DNA of 64,000 nucleotides from Hydractinia symbiolongicarpus. Lineage: Eukaryota; Cnidaria; Hydrozoa; Anthoathecata; Hydractiniidae. Below are positions 22,688 through 36,046 of the stretch, one piece after another; position 1 is the stretch's first letter, and each line of letters starts with the position of its first letter. The notes beneath the pieces were generated by a model. It did no database searches and was not told where the DNA came from. It saw only the letters and a program-made list of their open reading frames with translations. Where the stretch lies: positions 28,085,650 to 28,149,649 of the forward strand of contig NC_079887.1 of the NCBI RefSeq assembly GCF_029227915.1. Direction: 5' to 3'. The translations under genes were made by a program, and so were the position numbers.

Positions 22688-25600
22688 GAGACTTGTAGTT
22701 TTCAAAAATGTTTTCATTTTTGATGAGACGCCTAATGAAAGAGGTTTAATCGCCGGCAAACGAAATCCCCCGATTTCCCGTAAATCCCGGTCTTGGCCCG
22801 TATAGTCGAATGTATACAAAGAAAGTACCCTTTGAGTAAACTCATTTCCAGAACGATTTTTTAAATTATTTTTTCACCACTAAAACGCATCAGACTTGTA
22901 GTTTTCAAAAATGTTTTCATTTTTGATGAGACGCTGAATAAAAGAAGTTTAATCGCCGGCAAACGAAAACCCGCGATTTCCCGTAAATCCCGGCTTGGCC
23001 CGTATAGTCAAAAGTATACAAAGAAAGTACCCAGGGAGTAAACTCATTTCCCGAACGATTTTTTAAATTATTTTTTCACCAGTAAAACGCATGAGACTTG
23101 TAGTTTTTAAAATGTTTTCATTTTTGATGAGACGCTGAATAAAAGAAGTTTAATCGCCGGCAAACGAAAACCCGCGATTTCCCGTAAATCCCGGGCTTGG
23201 CACGTATAGTCGAATGTATACAAAGAAAGTACCCTGTGAGTAAACTCATTTCCAGAACGATTTTTTAAATTATTTTTTCACCACTAAAGCCCATGAGACT
23301 TGTATTTTTTAAAAATGTTTTAATTTTTGATGAGACGCTGAATAAAAGAAGTTTAATCGCCGGCAAACGAAAACCCGCGATTTTCGTAAATCCCGGCTTG
23401 GACCGATAGTCAAAAGTATACAAAGAAAGTACCCAGGAAGTAAACTCATTTCCCGAACGATTTTTTAAATTATTTTTTCACCACTAAAACGCATGAGACT
23501 TGTAGTTTTCAAAAATGTTTTCATTTTTGATGAGACGCTGAATGAAAGCAGTTTAATCCCCGGCAAACGAAAACCTGCGATTTCCGTAAATCTCGGACTC
23601 GGCCCGTATAGTCAAAAGTATACAAAGAAAGTACCCAGGGAGTAAACTCATTTCCAGAACGATTTTTTAAATTATATTTTCACCACTAAAACGCATAAGA
23701 CTTGTATTTTTTAAAAATGTTTTCATTTTTGATGAGACGCTGAATAAAAGAAGTCTAATCGCCGGCAAACGAAAACCCGCGATTTCCCGTAAATCCCGGG
23801 CTTGGCCCGTATAGTCAAAAGTATACAAAGAAAGTACCCAGGGAGTAAACTCATTTCCCGAACGATTTTTTATATTATTTTTTTACCACTAAACGCATGA
23901 GACTTGTAGTTTTCAAAAGTATTTTCATATTTGATGGGACGCTGAATAAAAGAAGTTTAATCGCCGGCAAACAAAAATCCGCGATTTCCCGTAATTCCCG
24001 GGCTTGGCCCGTATAGTCAAAAGTATACAAAGAAAGTACCCAGGGAGTAAACTCATTTCCCGAACGATTTTTTAAATTATTTTTTCACCACTAAAACGCA
24101 TGAGACTTGTAGTTTTCAAAAATGTTTTCATTTTTGATGAGACGCTTAATGAAAAAGGTTTAATCGCCGGCAAACAAAATCCCGCGTTTTCCCGTAAATC
24201 CGGGGCTTGGCCCGTATAGTCGAATGTATACAAAGAAAGTACCCAGGGAGTAAACTCATTTCCCAAACGATTTTTTAAATTTTTTTTTCACCACTAAAAC
24301 GCATGAGACTTGTAGTTTTCAAAAATGTTTTCATTTTTGATGAGACGCTTAATGAAAGAGGTTTAATCGCCGGAAAACGAAAACCCGCGATTTCCCGTAA
24401 ATCCCGGGCTTAGCCCGTATAGTCGAATGTATACAAAGAAAGTACCCTGTGAGTAAACTCATTTCCAAAACGATTTTTTAAATTATTTTTTCACCACTAA
24501 AACGCATAAGACTTGTAGTTTTCAAAAATGTTTTCATTTTTGATGAGACGCTGAATAAAAGAAGTTTAATCGCCGGCAAACGAAAACCTGCGATTTCCCG
24601 TAAATCCCGGTCTTGGCACGTATAGTCGAATGTATACAAAGAAAGTACCCTGTGAGTAAACTCACTTCCAGGACGATTTTTTAAATTATTTTTTCACCAC
24701 TAAAACGCATAAGACTTGTAGTTTTTAAAAATGTTTTCATTTTTGATGAAACGCTGAATAAAAGAAGTTTAATGGCCGGCAAACGAAAACACGCGATTTC
24801 CCGTAAATCCCGGGCTTGGCCCGTATAGTCAAAAGTATACAAAGAAAGTACCCAGGCAGTAAACTCATTTCCCGAACGATTTTTTAAATTATTTTTTCAC
24901 CACTAAAACGCATGAGACTTGTAGTTTTCAAAAATGTTTTCATTTTTGATGAGACGCTGAATAATAGCAGTTTAATCGCCGGCAAACGAAAACCTGCGAT
25001 TTCCCTAAATCCCGGACTCGGCCCGTATAGTCAAAAGTATACAAAGAAAGTACCCAGGGAGTAAACTCATTTCCAGAACGATTTTTTAAATTATTTTTTC
25101 ACCACTAAAACGCATAAGACTTGTAATTTTTAAAAATGTTTTCATTTTTGATGAGACGCTGAATAAAAGAAGTTTAATCGCCGGCAAACGAAAACCCCCG
25201 ATTTCCCGTAAATCCCGGGCTTGGCCCGTATAGTCAAAAGTATACAAAGAAAGTACCCAGGGAGTAAACTCATTTCCCGAACGATTTTTTATATTATTTT
25301 TTTACCACTAAACGCATGAGACTTGTAGTTTTCAAAAATATTATCATATTTGATGTGACGCTGAATAAAAGAAGTTTAATCGCCGGCAAACGAAATCCCG
25401 CGTTTTCCCGTAAATCCGGGACTTGGCCCGCATAGTCAAAAGTATACAAAGAAAGTACCCAGGGAGTAAACTCATTTCCCGAACGATTTTTTAAATTACT
25501 TTTTCACCACTAAAACGCATGAGACTTGTAGTTTTTAAAAATGTTTTCATTTTTGATGAGACGCTGAATAAAAGAAGTTTAATTGCCGGCATACGAAAAC

Positions 25601-25722
25601 CTGCGATTTCCCGTAAATCCCGGACTCGGCCCGTATAGTCAAAAGTATACAAAGAAAGTACCCAGGGAGTAAACTCATTTCCCGAACGATTTTTTAAATT
25701 ATTTTTCACCACTAAAACGCAT
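22688..25722. repeat. 15-monomer unit beginning with 4-monomer copy 2
   Basis: Its first four monomers repeat 21879-22687, with CGCCTAATG near 22731. They continue through a CTTGGACCGATAG deletion variant near 23399, a TGAATGAAAGCAG monomer at 23495, and a GATGGGACG monomer at 23899. From 25723 the start of the unit returns (3035-bp shift). Confidence 0.78.
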
Positions 25723-26529
25723 GAGACTTGTAGTTTTCAAAAATGTTTTCATTTTTGATGAGACGCTTAATGAAAGAGGTTTAATCGCCGGCAAACGAAA
25801 TCCCCCGATTTCCCGTAAATCCCGGTCTTGGCCCGTATAGTCGAATGTATACAAAGAAAGTACCCTTTGAGTAAACTCATTTCCAGAACGATTTTTTAAA
25901 TTATTTTTTCACCACTAAAACGCATCAGACTTGTAGTTTTTAAAAATGTTTTCATTTTTGATGAGACGCTGAATAAAAGAAGTTTAATCGCCGGCAAACG
26001 AAAACCCGCGATTTCCCGTAAATCCCGGCTTGGCCCGTATAGTCAAAAGTATACAAAGAAAGTACCCAGGGAGTAAACTCATTTCCCGAACGATTTTTTA
26101 AATTATTTTTTCACCAGTAAAACGCATGAGACTTGTAGTTTTTAAAATGTTTTCATTTTTGATGAGACGCTGAATAAAAGAAGTTTAATCGCCGGCAAAC
26201 GAAAACCCGCGATTTCCCGTAAATCCCGGGCTTGGCACGTATAGTCGAATGTATACAAAGAAAGTACCCTGTGAGTAAACTCATTTCCAGAACGATTTTT
26301 TAAATTATTTTTTCACCACTAAAGCCCATGAGACTTGTATTTTTTAAAAATGTTTTAATTTTTGATGAGACGCTGAATAAAAGAAGTTTAATCGCCGGCA
26401 AACGAAAACCCGCGATTTTCGTAAATCCCGGCTTGGACCGATAGTCAAAAGTATACAAAGAAAGTACCCAGGGAGTAAACTCATTTCCCGAACGATTTTT
26501 TAAATTATTTTTTCACCACTAAAACGCAT

Positions 26530-26732
26530 GAGACTTGTAGTTTTCAAAAATGTTTTCATTTTTGATGAGACGCTGAATGAAAGCAGTTTAATCGCCGGCA
26601 AACAAAAATCCGCGATTTCCCGTAAATCCCGGGCTTGGCCCGTATAGTCAAAAGTATACAAAGAAAGTACCCAGGGAGTAAACTCATTTCCCGAACGATT
26701 TTTTAAATTATTTTTTCACCACTAAAACGCAT
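26530..26732. repeat. Hybrid monomer at a two-monomer deletion
   Basis: The left part (TGAATGAAAGCAG) matches the monomer at 23495; the right part (GGCAAACAAAAATCCGCG, CCCGGGC) matches the monomer at 23899, two units further on. The switch lies between about 26586 and 26604, within TTTAATCGCCGGCAAAC. The shift to the earlier copy changes from 3035 to 2631 bp here. Confidence 0.8.
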
Positions 26733-26935
26733 GAGACTTGTAGTTTTCAAAAATGTTTTCATTTTTGATGAGACGCTTAATGAAAGAGGTTTAATCGCCG
26801 GCAAACAAAATCCCGCGTTTTCCCGTAAATCCGGGGCTTGGCCCGTATAGTCGAATGTATACAAAGAAAGTACCCAGGGAGTAAACTCATTTCCCAAACG
26901 ATTTTTTAAATTTTTTTTTCACCACTAAAACGCAT

Positions 26936-28557
26936 GAGACTTGTAGTTTTCAAAAATGTTTTCATTTTTGATGAGACGCTTAATGAAAGAGGTTTAATCG
27001 CCGGAAAACGAAAACCCGCGATTTCCCGTAAATCCCGGGCTTAGCCCGTATAGTCGAATGTATACAAAGAAAGTACCCTGTGAGTAAACTCATTTCCAGA
27101 ACGATTTTTTAAATTATTTTTTCACCACTAAAACGCATAAGACTTGTAGTTTTTAAAAATGTTTTCATTTTTGATGAGACGCTGAATAAAAGAAGTTTAA
27201 TCGCCGGCAAACGAAAACCTGCGATTTCCCGTAAATCCCGGTCTTGGCACGTATAGTCGAATGTATACAAAGAAAGTACCCTGTGAGTAAACTCACTTCC
27301 AGGACGATTTTTTAAATTATTTTTTCACCACTAAAACGCATAAGACTTGTAGTTTTTAAAAATGTTTTCATTTTTGATGAGACGCTGAATAAAAGAAGTT
27401 TAATGGCCGGCAAACAAAAACCCGCGATTTCCCGTAAATCCCGGGCTTGGCCCGTATAGTCAAAAGTATACAAAGAAAGTACCCAGGGAGTAAACTCATT
27501 TCCCGAACGATTTTTTAAATTATTTTTTCACCACTAAAACGCATGAGACTTGTAGTTTTCAAAAATGTTTTCATTTTTGATGAGACGCTGAATAATAGCA
27601 GTTTAATCGCCGGCAAACGAAAACCTGCGATTTCCCTAAATCCCGGACTCGGCCCGTATAGTCAAAAGTATACAAAGAAAGTACCCAGGGAGTAAACTCA
27701 TTTCCCAAACGATTTTTTAAATTTTTTTTTCACCACTAAAACGCATGAGACTTGTAGTTTTCAAAAATGTTTTCATTTTTGATGAGACGCTTAATGAAAG
27801 AGGTTTAATCGCCGGAAAACGAAAACCCGCGATTTCCCGTAAATCCCGGGCTTAGCCCGTATAGTCGAATGTATACAAAGAAAGTACCCTGTGAGTAAAC
27901 TCATTTCCAGAACGATTTTTTAAATTATTTTTTCACCACTAAAACGCATAAGACTTGTAGTTTTTAAAAATGTTTTCATTTTTGATGAGACGCTGAATAA
28001 AAGAAGTTTAATCGCCGGCAAACGAAAACCTGCGATTTCCCGTAAATCCCGGTCTTGGCACGTATAGTCGAATGTATACAAAGAAAGTACCCTGTGAGTA
28101 AACTCACTTCCAGGACGATTTTTTAAATTATTTTTTCACCACTAAAACGCATAAGACTTGTAGTTTTTAAAAATGTTTTCATTTTTGATGAGACGCTGAA
28201 TAAAAGAAGTTTAATGGCCGGCAAACGAAAACCCGCGATTTCCCGTAAATCCCGGGCTTGGCCCGTATAGTCAAAAGTATACAAAGAAAGTACCCAGGGA
28301 GTAAACTCATTTCCCGAACGATTTTTTAAATTATTTTTTCACCACTAAAACGCATGAGACTTGTAGTTTTCAAAAATGTTTTCATTTTTGATGAGACGCT
28401 GAATAATAGCAGTTTAATCGCCGGCAAACGAAAACCTGCGATTTCCCTAAATCCCGGACTCGGCCCGTATAGTCAAAAGTATACAAAGAAAGTACCCAGG
28501 GAGTAAACTCATTTCCAGAACGATTTTTTAAATTATTTTTTCACCACTAAAACGCAT
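26936..28557. repeat. Tandem duplication of four monomers (2 x 811 bp)
   Basis: 26936-27746 and 27747-28557 carry the same four monomers: TAATGAAAGAGG with GGCTTAGCCCG; a monomer with CCCGGTCTTGGCACG and CCAGGACG; a TTTAATGGCCGGC monomer; and an AATAATAGCAG monomer. The first copy ends in TTTCCCAAACG with a long T run and the second in TTTCCAGAACG, so the copies split at a junction inside the last monomer. Confidence 0.85.
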
Positions 28558-29164
28558 AAGACTTGTAATTTTTAAAAATGTTTTCATTTTTGATGAGACG
28601 CTGAATAAAAGAAGTTTAATCGCCGGCAAACGAAAACCCCCGATTTCCCGTAAATCCCGGGCTTGGCCCGTATAGTCAAAAGTATACAAAGAAAGTACCC
28701 AGGGAGTAAACTCATTTCCCGAACGATTTTTTATATTATTTTTATACCACTAAACGCATGAGACTTGTAGTTTTCAAAAATATTATCATATTTGATGTGA
28801 CGCTGAATAAAAGAAGTTTAATCGCCGGCAAACGAGATCCCGCGTTTTCCCGTAAATCCGGGGCTTGGCCCGCATAGTCAAAAGTATACAAAGAAAGTAC
28901 CCAGGGAGTAAACTCATTTCCCGAACGATTTTTTAAATTACTTTTTCACCACTAAAACGCATGAGACTTGTAGTTTTTAAAAATGTTTTCATTTTTGATG
29001 AGACGCTGAATAAAAGAAGTTTAATTGCCGGCATACGAAAACCTGCGATTTCCCGTAAATCCCGGACTCGGCCCGTATAGTCAAAAGTATACAAAGAAAG
29101 TACCCAGGGAGTAAACTCATTTCCCGAACGATTTTTTAAATTATTTTTCACCACTAAAACGCAT

Positions 29165-31597
29165 GAGACTTGTAGTTTTCAAAAATGTTTTCATTTTTGA
29201 TGAGACGCTTAATGAAAGAGGTTTAATCGCCGGCAAACGAAATCCCCCGATTTCCCGTAAATCCCGGTCTTGGCCCGTATAGTCGAATGTATACAAAGAA
29301 AGTACCCTTTGAGTAAACTCATTTCCAGAACGATTTTTTAAATTATTTTTTCACCACTAAAACGCATCAGACTTGTAGTTTTTAAAAATGTTTTCATTTT
29401 TGATGAGACGCTGAATAAAAGAAGTTTAATCGCCGGCAAACGAAAACCCGCGATTTCCCGTAAATCCCGGCTTGGCCCGTATAGTCAAAAGTATACAAAG
29501 AAAGTACCCAGGGAGTAAACTCATTTCCAGAACGATTTTTTAAATTATATTTTCACCACTAAAACGCATAAGACTTGTATTCTTTAAAAATGTTTTCATT
29601 TTTGATGAGACGCTGAATAAAAGAAGTTTAATCGCCGGCAAACAAAAATCCGCGATTTCCCGTAAATCCCGGGCTTGGCCCGTATAGTCAAAAGTATACA
29701 AAGAAAGTACCCAGGGAGTAAACTCATTTCCCGAACGATTTTTTAAATTATTTTTTCACCACTAAAACGCATGAGACTTGTAGTTTTCAAAAATGTTTTC
29801 ATTTTTGATGAGACGCTTAATGAAAGAGGTTTAATCGCCGGCAAACAAAATCCCGCGTTTTCCCGTAAATCCGGGGCTTGGTCCGTATAGTCGAATGTAT
29901 ACAAAGAAAGTACCCAGGGAGTAAACTCATTTCCCAAACGATTTTTTAAATTTTTTTTTCACCACTAAAACGCATGAGACTTGTAGTTTTCAAAAATGTT
30001 TTCATTTTTGATGAGACGCTTAATGAAAGAGGTTTAATCGCCGGAAAACGAAAACCCGCGATTTCCCGTAATTCCCGGGCTTAGCCCGTATAGTCGAATG
30101 TATACAAAGAAAGTACCCTGTGAGTAAACTCATTTCCAGAACGATTTTTTAAATTATTTTTTCACCACTAAAACGCATAAGACTTGTAGTTTTCAAAAAT
30201 GTTTTCATTTTTGATGAGACGCTGAATAAAAGAAGTTTAATCGCCGGCAAACGAAAACCTGCGATTTCCCGTAAATCCCGGTCTTGGCACGTATAGTCGA
30301 ATGTATACAAAGAAAGTACCCTGTGAGTAAACTCACTTCCAGGACGATTTTTTAAATTATTTTTTCACCACTAAAACGCATAAGACTTGTAGTTTTTAAA
30401 AATGTTTTCATTTTTGATGAGACGCTGAATAAAAGAAGTTTAATGGCCGGCAAACGAAAACCCGCGATTTCCCGTAAATCCCGGGCTTGGCCCGTATAGT
30501 CAAAAGTATACAAAGAAAGTACCCAGGGAGTAAACTCATTTCCCGAACGATTTTTTAAATTATTTTTTCACCACTAAAACGCATGAGACTTGTAGTTTTC
30601 AAAAATGTTTTCATTTTTGATGAGACGCTGAATAATAGCAGTTTAATCGCCGGCAAACGAAAACCTGCGATTTCCCTAAATCCCGGACTCGGCCCGTATA
30701 GTCAAAAGTATACAAAGAAAGTACCCAGGGAGTAAACTCATTTCCAGAACGATTTTTTAAATTATTTTTTCACCACTAAAACGCATAAGACTTGTAATTT
30801 TTAAAAATGTTTTCATTTTTGATGAGACGCTGAATAAAAGAAGTTTAATCGCCGGCAAACGAAAACCCCCGATTTCCCGTAAATCCCGGGCTTGGCCCGC
30901 ATAGTCAAAAGTATACAAAGAAAGTACCCAGGGAGTAAACTCATTTCCCGAACGATTTTTTAAATTACTTTTTCACCACTAAAACGCATGAGACTTGTAG
31001 TTTTTAAAAATGTTTTCATTTTTGATGAGACGCTGAATAAAAGAAGTTTAATTGCCGGCATACGAAAACCTGCGATTTCCCGTAAATCCTGGACTCGGCC
31101 CGTATAGTCAAAAGTATACAAAGAAAGTACCCAGGGAGTAAACTCATTTCCCGAACGATTTTTTATATTATTTATTTACCACTAAACGCATGAGACTTGT
31201 AGTTTTCAAAAATATTATCATATTTGATGTGACGTTGAATAAAAGAAGTTTAATCGCCGGCAAACGAAATCCCGCGTTTTCCCGTAAATCCGGGGCTTGG
31301 CCCGCATAGTCAAAAGTATACAAAGGAAGTACCCAGGGAGTAAACTCATTTCCCAAACGATTTTTTAAATTATTATTTCACCACTAAAACGCACGAGACT
31401 TGTAGTTTTCAAGAATGTTTTCATTTTTGATAAGACGCTGAATAAAAGCAGCTTAATTGCCGGCAAACGAAAACCCGCGATTTCCCGTAAATACTGGGCT
31501 TGGCCCGTATAGTCAAAAGTATACAAAGAAAGTACCCAGGGAGTAAACTCATTTCCCGAACGATTTTTTAAATTATTTTTTCACCACTAAAACGCAT
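29165..31597. repeat. Rearranged unit with two hybrid monomers
   Basis: It opens like 25723 but reaches the TAATGAAAGAGG monomer with CCCGCGTTTTCCC sooner. The monomer beginning at 29570 joins a TTGTATTCTTTAAAAATG left part to a GGCAAACAAAAATCC right part. The monomer 30787-30989 joins two neighbours that are adjacent but separate at 28555-28950. Three monomers at 30990-31597 recur at 35236. Confidence 0.75.
30787..30989. repeat. Hybrid monomer with junction in the GC hairpin
   Basis: The left part (CATAAG, GTAATTTTTAAAAATG, ACCCCCGATTTCC, CCCGGG up to 30887) matches the monomer starting near 28558. The right part (CCCGCATAG from 30900, then the AAATTACTTTTTCACC end) matches the next monomer, near 28759. 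The switch is confined to GGGCTTGGCCCG, 30888-30899. The skipped ATATTATC monomer reappears at about 31192. Confidence 0.8.
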
Positions 31598-33615
31598 GAG
31601 ACTTGTAGTTGTCAAAAATGTTTTCATTTTTGATGAGACGCTGAATAATAGCAGTTTAATCGCCGGCAAACGAAAACCTGCGATTTCCCTAAATCCCGGA
31701 CTCGGCCCGTATAGTCAAAAGTATACAAAGAAAGTACCCAGGGAGTAAACTCATTTCCAGAACGATTTTTTAAATTATTTTTTCACCACTAAAACGCATA
31801 AGACTTGTAATTTTTAAAAATGTTTTCATTTTTGATGAGACGCTGAATAAAAGAAGTTTAATCGCCGGCAAACGAAAACCCCCGATTTCCCGTAAATCCC
31901 GGGCTTGGCCCGTATAGTCAAAAGTATACAAAGAAAGTACCCAGGGAGTAAACTCATTTCCCGAACGATTTTTTATATTATTTTTTTACCACTAAACGCA
32001 TGAGACTTGTAGTTTTCAAAAATATTATCATATTTGATGTGACGGTGAATAAAAGAAGTTTAATCGCCGGCAAACGAAATCCCGCGTTTTCCCGTAAATC
32101 CGGGGCTTGGCCCGCATAGTCAAAAGTATACAAAGAAAGTACCCAGGGAGTAAACTCATTTCCCTAACGATTTTTTATATTATTTTTTTACCACTAAACG
32201 CATGAGACTTGTAGTTTTCAAAAATATTTTCATATTTGATGGGACGCTGAATAAAAGAAGTTTAATCGCCGGCAAACGAAAATCTGCGATTTCCCGTAAA
32301 TCCCGGACTCGGCCCGTATAGTCAAAAGTATACAAAGAAAGTACCCAGGGAGTAAACTCATTTCCCGAACGATTTTTTAAATTATTTTTTCACCACTAAA
32401 ACGCATGAGACTTGTAGTTTTTAAAAATGTTTTCATTTTTGATGAGATGCTGAATAAAAGCAGTTTAATCGCCGGCAAACGAAAACCTGCGATTTCCCTA
32501 AATCCCGGACTCGGCCCGTATAGTCAAAAGTATACAAAGAAAATACCCAGGGAGTAAACTCATTTCCAGAACGATTTTTTAAATTATTTTTTCACCACTA
32601 AAACGCATAAGACTTGTAATTTTAAAAAATGTTTTCATTTTTGATGAGACGAAGAAGTTTTGATCGCCGGCAAACGAAAACCCCCGATTTCCCGTAAATC
32701 CCGGGCTTGGCCCGTATAGTCAAAAGTATACAAAGAAAGTACCCAGGGAGTAAACTCATTTCCCGAACGATTTTTTATATTATTTTTTTACCACTAAACG
32801 CATGAGACTTGTAGTTTTTAAAAATATTATCATATTTGATGTGACGCTGAATAAAAGAAGTTTAATCGCCGGCAAAGGAAATCCCCCGTTTTCCCGTAAA
32901 TCCGGGGCTTGGCCCGCATAGTCAAAAGTATACAAAGAAAGAACCCAGGGAGTAAACTCATTTCCCGAACGATTTTTTAAAATACTTTTTCACCACTAAA
33001 ACGCATGAGACTTGTAGTTTTTAAAAATGTTTTCATTTTTGATGAGACGCTGAATAAAAGAAGTTTAATTGCCGGCAAACGAAAACCTGCGATTTCCCGT
33101 AAATCCTGGACTCGGCCCGTATAGTCAAAAGTATGCAAAGAAAGTACCCAGGGAGTAAACTCATTTCCCAAACGATTTTTTAAATTATTATTTCACCACT
33201 AAAACGCATGAGACTTGTAGTTTTTAAAAATGTTTTCATTTTTGATGAGACGCTGAATAAAAGCAGCTTAATTGCCGGCAAACGAAAACCCGCGATTTCC
33301 CGTAAATACTGGGCTTGGCCCGTATAGTCAAAAGTATACAAAGAAAGTACCCTGTGAGTAAACTTACTTCCAGGACGATTTTTTAAATTATTTTTTCACC
33401 ACTAAAACGCATAAGACTTGTAGTTTTTAAAAATGTTTTCATTTTTGATGAGACGCTGAATAAAAGAAGTTTAATCGCCGGCAAACGAAAACCCGCGATT
33501 TCCCGTAAATCCCGGGCTTGGCCCGTATAGTCAAAAGTATACAAAGAAAGTACCCAGGGAGTAAACTCATTTCCCGAACGATTTTTTAAATTATTTTTTC
33601 ACCACTAAAACGCAT
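31598..33615. repeat. 10-monomer HOR unit, copy 1 (2018 bp, with an 8-bp deletion)
   Basis: It matches the block from 33616 at a shift of 2018 bp before, and 2026 bp after, a deletion at 32651. There GATGAGACG is followed directly by AAGAAGTTTTGATC, whereas the sister monomer near 34661 has CTGAATAA in between. Its ninth monomer (33210) is a hybrid relative to the following copy. Confidence 0.85.
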
Positions 33616-36046
33616 GAGACTTGTAGTTTTCAAAAATGTTTTCATTTTTGATGAGACGCTGAATAATAGCAGTTTAATCGCCGGCAAACGAAAACCTGCG
33701 ATTTCCCTAAATCCCGGACTCGGCCCGTATAGTCAAAAGTATACAAAGAAAGTACCCAGGGAGTAAACTCATTTCCAGAACGATTTTTTAAATTATTTTT
33801 TCACCACTAAAACGCATAAGACTTTTAATTTTTAAAAATGTTTTCATTTTTGATGAGACGCTGAATAAAAGAAGTTTAATCGCCGGCAAACGAAAACCCC
33901 CGATTTCCCGTAAATCCCGGGCTTGGCCCGTATAGTCAAAAGTATACAAAGAAAGTACCCAGGGAGTAAACTCATTTCCCGAACGATTTTTTATATTATT
34001 TTTTTACCACTAAACGCATGAGACTTGTAGTTTTCAAAAATATTATCATATTTGATGTGACGGTGAATAAAAGAAGTTTAATCGCCGGCAAACGAAATCC
34101 CGCGTTTTCCCGTAAATCCGGGGCTTGGCCCGCATAGTCAAAAGTATACAAAGAAAGTACCCAGGGAGTAAACTCATTTCCCGAACGATTTTTTATATTA
34201 TTTTTTTACCACTAAACGCATGAGACTTGTAGTTTTCAAAAATATTTTCATATTTGATGGGACGCTGAATAAAAGAAGTTTAATCGCCGGCAAACGAAAA
34301 TCTGCGATTTCCCGTAAATCCCGGACTCGGCCCGTATAGTCAAAAGTATACAAAGAAAGTACCCAGGGAGTAAACTCATTTCCCGAACGATTTTTTAAAT
34401 TATTTTTTCACCACTAAAACGCATGAGACTTGTAGTTTTTAAAAATGTTTTCATTTTTGATGAGATGCTGAATAAAAGCAGTTTAATCGCCGGCAAACGA
34501 AAACCTGCGATTTCCCTAAATCCCGGACTCGGCCCGTATAGTCAAAAGTATACAAAGAAAGTACCCAGGGAGTAAACTCATTTCCAGAACGATTTTTTAA
34601 ATTATTTTTTCACCACTAAAACGCATAAGACTTGTAATTTTAAAAAATGTTTTCATTTTTGATGAGACGCTGAATAAAAGAAGTTTTGATCGCCGGCAAA
34701 CGAAAACCCCCGATTTCCCGTAAATCCCGGGCTTGGCCCGTATAGTCAAAAGTATACAAAGAAAGTACCCAGGGAGTAAACTCATTTCCCGAACGATTTT
34801 TTATATTATTTTTTTACCACTAAACGCATGAGACTTGTAGTTTTTAAAAATATTATCATATTTGATGTGACGCTGAATAAAAGAAGTTTAATCGCCGGCA
34901 AAGGAAATCCCCCGTTTTCCCGTAAATCCGGGGCTTGGCCCGCATAGTCAAAAGTATACAAAGAAAGAACCCAGGGAGTAAACTCATTTCCCGAACGATT
35001 TTTTAAAATACTTTTTCACCACTAAAACGCATGAGACTTGTAGTTTTTAAAAATGTTTTCATTTTTGATGAGACGCTGAATAAAAGAAGTTTAATTGCCG
35101 GCAAACGAAAACCTGCGATTTCCCGTAAATCCTGGACTCGGCCCGTATAGTCAAAAGTATGCAAAGAAAGTACCCAGGGAGTAAACTCATTTCCCAAACG
35201 ATTTTTTAAATTATTATTTCACCACTAAAACGCATGAGACTTGTAGTTTTTAAAAATGTTTTCATTTTTGATGAGACGCTGAATAAAAGAAGTTTAATTG
35301 CCGGCATACGAAAACCTGCGATTTCCCGTAAATCCTGGATTCGGCCCGTATAGTCAAAAGTATACAAAGAAAGTACCCAGGGAGTAAACTCATTTCCCGA
35401 ACGATTTTTTATATTATTTTTTTACCACTAAACGCATGAGACTTGTAGTTTTCAAAAATATTATCATATTTGATGTGACGTTGAATAAAAGAAGTTTAAT
35501 CGCCGGCAAACGAAATCCCGCGTTTTCCCGTAAATCCGGGGCTTGGCCCGCATAGTCAAAAGTATACAAAGAAAGTACCCAGGGAGTAAACTCATTTCCC
35601 AAACGATTTTTTAAATTATTATTTCACCACTAAAACGCACGAGACTTGTAGTTTTCAAGAATGTTTTCATTTTTGATGAGACCCTGAATAAAAGCAGCTT
35701 AATTGCCGGCAAACGAAAACCCGCGATTTCCCGTAAATACTGGGCTTGGCCCGTATAGTCAAAAGTATACAAAGAAAGTACCCTGTGAGTAAACTTACTT
35801 CCAGGACGATTTTTTAAATTATTTTTTCACCACTAAAACGCATAAGACTTGTAGTTTTTAAAAATGTTTTCATTTTTGATGAGACGCTGAATAAAAGAAG
35901 TTTAATCGCCGGCAAACGAAAACCCGCGATTTCCCGTAAATCCCGGGCTTGGCCCGTATAGTCAAAAGTATACAAAGAAAGTACCCAGGGAGTAAACTCA
36001 TTTCCCGAACGATTTTTTAAATTATTTTTTCACCACTAAAACGCAT
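33616..36046. repeat. 12-monomer HOR unit, copy 2 (2431 bp)
   Basis: Same order as copy 1 with two more monomers around 35236-35640: one with GCCGGCATACG and CCTGGATTCGG, one with ATATTATCATATTTG and GACGTTGAAT. The same trio stands upstream of copy 1 at 30990. The marker monomer with AAAATACTTTTTCACC lies at 35033 here and at 33007 in copy 1. Confidence 0.82.

Larger units (their letters stand above)
25723..29164. repeat. 17-monomer unit with an internal deletion and an internal duplication
   Basis: It begins as a copy of 22688 onward, shift 3035 bp, including the CTTGGACCGATAG variant near 26434. At the monomer 26530-26732 the shift falls to 2631 bp, so two monomers are missing and a hybrid remains. 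It also contains a tandem duplication of four monomers (26936-27746 and 27747-28557). The opening monomer recurs at 29165. Confidence 0.8.
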
